64,000 nucleotides of DNA from Bacteroidia bacterium (GTDB lineage Bacteria > Bacteroidota > Bacteroidia > Bacteroidales > Prolixibacteraceae): positions 1 through 64,000 of the forward strand of contig JAPLDR010000022.1 of NCBI GenBank assembly GCA_026391655.1, written 5' to 3'. Made by a program: the position numbers and the translations under genes. Under the pieces are notes generated by a model, which was not told where the DNA came from, ran no database searches, and was given only the letters and a program-made list of their open reading frames with translations. Below are positions 63,374-64,000 of the stretch, piece after piece. Within the stretch, counting starts at the first letter, position 1. Each line of letters starts with the position of its first letter.

Positions 63374-63933
63374 TAATTAAAACTGATTTTGGGTGGTTCT
63401 TCCATGTTGGTACGTTCCGTGCCAAGATCGAACATCGTTTCGCGCCGGAATCCGAAGTTATTGGCAATAAGGTTTGACGGGAAAGATTCGATACCTGTGT
63501 TATACTCGGTGGTGGCTGCATTGAAATACCTGCGGACGGCAGCGAGTTTGTTTTCGATATCGCTTAACTCTTCCTGAAGTTGAAGAAAGTTTTGGTTTGC
63601 TTTCAGATCGGGATAAGCCTCAACCGATACTTTTAAACCCTGAAGAGCAAAAGAAAGCTGAGTTTCAGTTTTAATTTTTTCATCAATCGTTGTGGCACCC
63701 ATCGCTGCAGTTCTTGCCTGGGTAACGCGCATCAATAACTCTCTTTCATGCGTTGCATAACCTTTAACTGTTTCAACAAGTTGAGGAATAAGGTCGTGCC
63801 GTTGTTTGAGCTGAACATCAATATCAGCAAAAGCATTTTGCCGCGTATTGCGCAGACGTACAAGACTGTTGTAAATTCCAATCAGCCAGAAGACAATCAA
63901 AACAATAACAATCAGAATAATAATAAAGGCCAT
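63373..63933 (-). CDS. LemA family protein
   Basis: 186 aa. One N-terminal membrane helix (MAFIIILIVIVLIVFWLIGIYNSL) and the LemA coiled helical domain with NAFADIDVQLKQRHDLIPQLVETVKGYA reduced to its core DIDVQLKQRHDLIP. Family function is not established; it recurs next to M48 proteases. Overlaps the protease gene by one base. Confidence 0.93.
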   Translation of the reverse strand: MAFIIILIVIVLIVFWLIGIYNSLVRLRNTRQNAFADIDVQLKQRHDLIPQLVETVKGYATHERELLMRVTQARTAAMGATTIDEKIKTETQLSFALQGLKVSVEAYPDLKANQNFLQLQEELSDIENKLAAVRRYFNAATTEYNTGIESFPSNLIANNFGFRRETMFDLGTERTNMEEPPKISFN

Positions 63934-64000
63934 AACAAAGGGTTTTAGGTGATTAATTCAACAAATTTACAACTTTATGATGAAATTATGCTATTTGCTT

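Noticed and set aside
1-64000. CRISPR arrays, prophage, insertion sequences, tRNA or rRNA genes
   Set aside because: No regularly spaced identical repeats, no transposase, integrase or phage structural genes, and no tRNA-like cloverleaf were recognised on reading both strands.

Overview
The window looks like chromosomal DNA of a Bacteroidota member, probably an anaerobic or microaerobic Bacteroidia (the SusC signal region and gene order resemble the Marinilabiliales/Prolixibacteraceae; that placement is inference). The evidence is a complete ECF sigma/FecR/SusC/SusD locus, Bacteroidota-type promoters (TTG, about 19 nt, TAnnTTTG), a near absence of Shine-Dalgarno sites, a str operon that runs straight into S10-spc-alpha without tuf, and several anaerobe enzymes (2-oxoacid:ferredoxin oxidoreductase, rubrerythrin).

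Layout. 0.2-10.5 kb (minus strand) is a polysaccharide utilisation locus: ECF sigma factor, FecR anti-sigma, SusC transporter, SusD lipoprotein, a terminator, then a GH106-type rhamnosidase. 10.8-16.3 kb holds a DUF4197 protein, a BlaI/BlaR-type repressor-protease pair whose protease carries a large TonB/TonB-receptor-like C-terminal region, and a beta-CASP metallo-beta-lactamase nuclease. 16.6-18.7 kb is a second EF-G with altered G motifs. 19.4-36.9 kb is one long translation block: rpsL-rpsG-fusA, S10, spc with secY, then infA-rpmJ-rpsM-rpsK-rpsD-rpoA-rplQ, closed by a strong terminator. 37-44 kb has citrate synthase, a UbiD-type decarboxylase, rubrerythrin, an adenine/adenosine deaminase and a FadL-type porin.

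44.4-53.1 kb is the most coherent metabolic block. OsmC and thioredoxin are divergent from a MarR regulator, with two copies of an 11-bp palindrome between them. marR is followed by a phenylacetate-CoA ligase and a double-ACT protein. After a terminator come prephenate dehydratase, a flavodoxin-like protein lacking the FMN phosphate loop, an aminotransferase and a four-subunit VorDABC-type oxidoreductase. Together these connect prephenate, arylpyruvates, aromatic amino acids, arylacetyl-CoA and ferredoxin.

53.2-64 kb is looser: L,D-transpeptidase, DUF4294 protein, arginine deiminase, SpoU methyltransferase, a ParE-type toxin-antitoxin pair, a GH18-NodB-GT2 polysaccharide gene broken by a frameshift, an Amj-type lipid II flippase, a second and apparently decayed toxin-antitoxin pair carrying a copied fragment of the first, and an M48 protease with LemA. 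No CRISPR array, prophage, insertion sequence, tRNA or rRNA was seen. I did not find a clearly new multi-gene system. The best leads are the fused M56 sensor, the flavodoxin without its phosphate loop inside the aromatic operon, the EF-G paralogue with altered catalytic residues, and the traces of local deletion and duplication at 57-62 kb.
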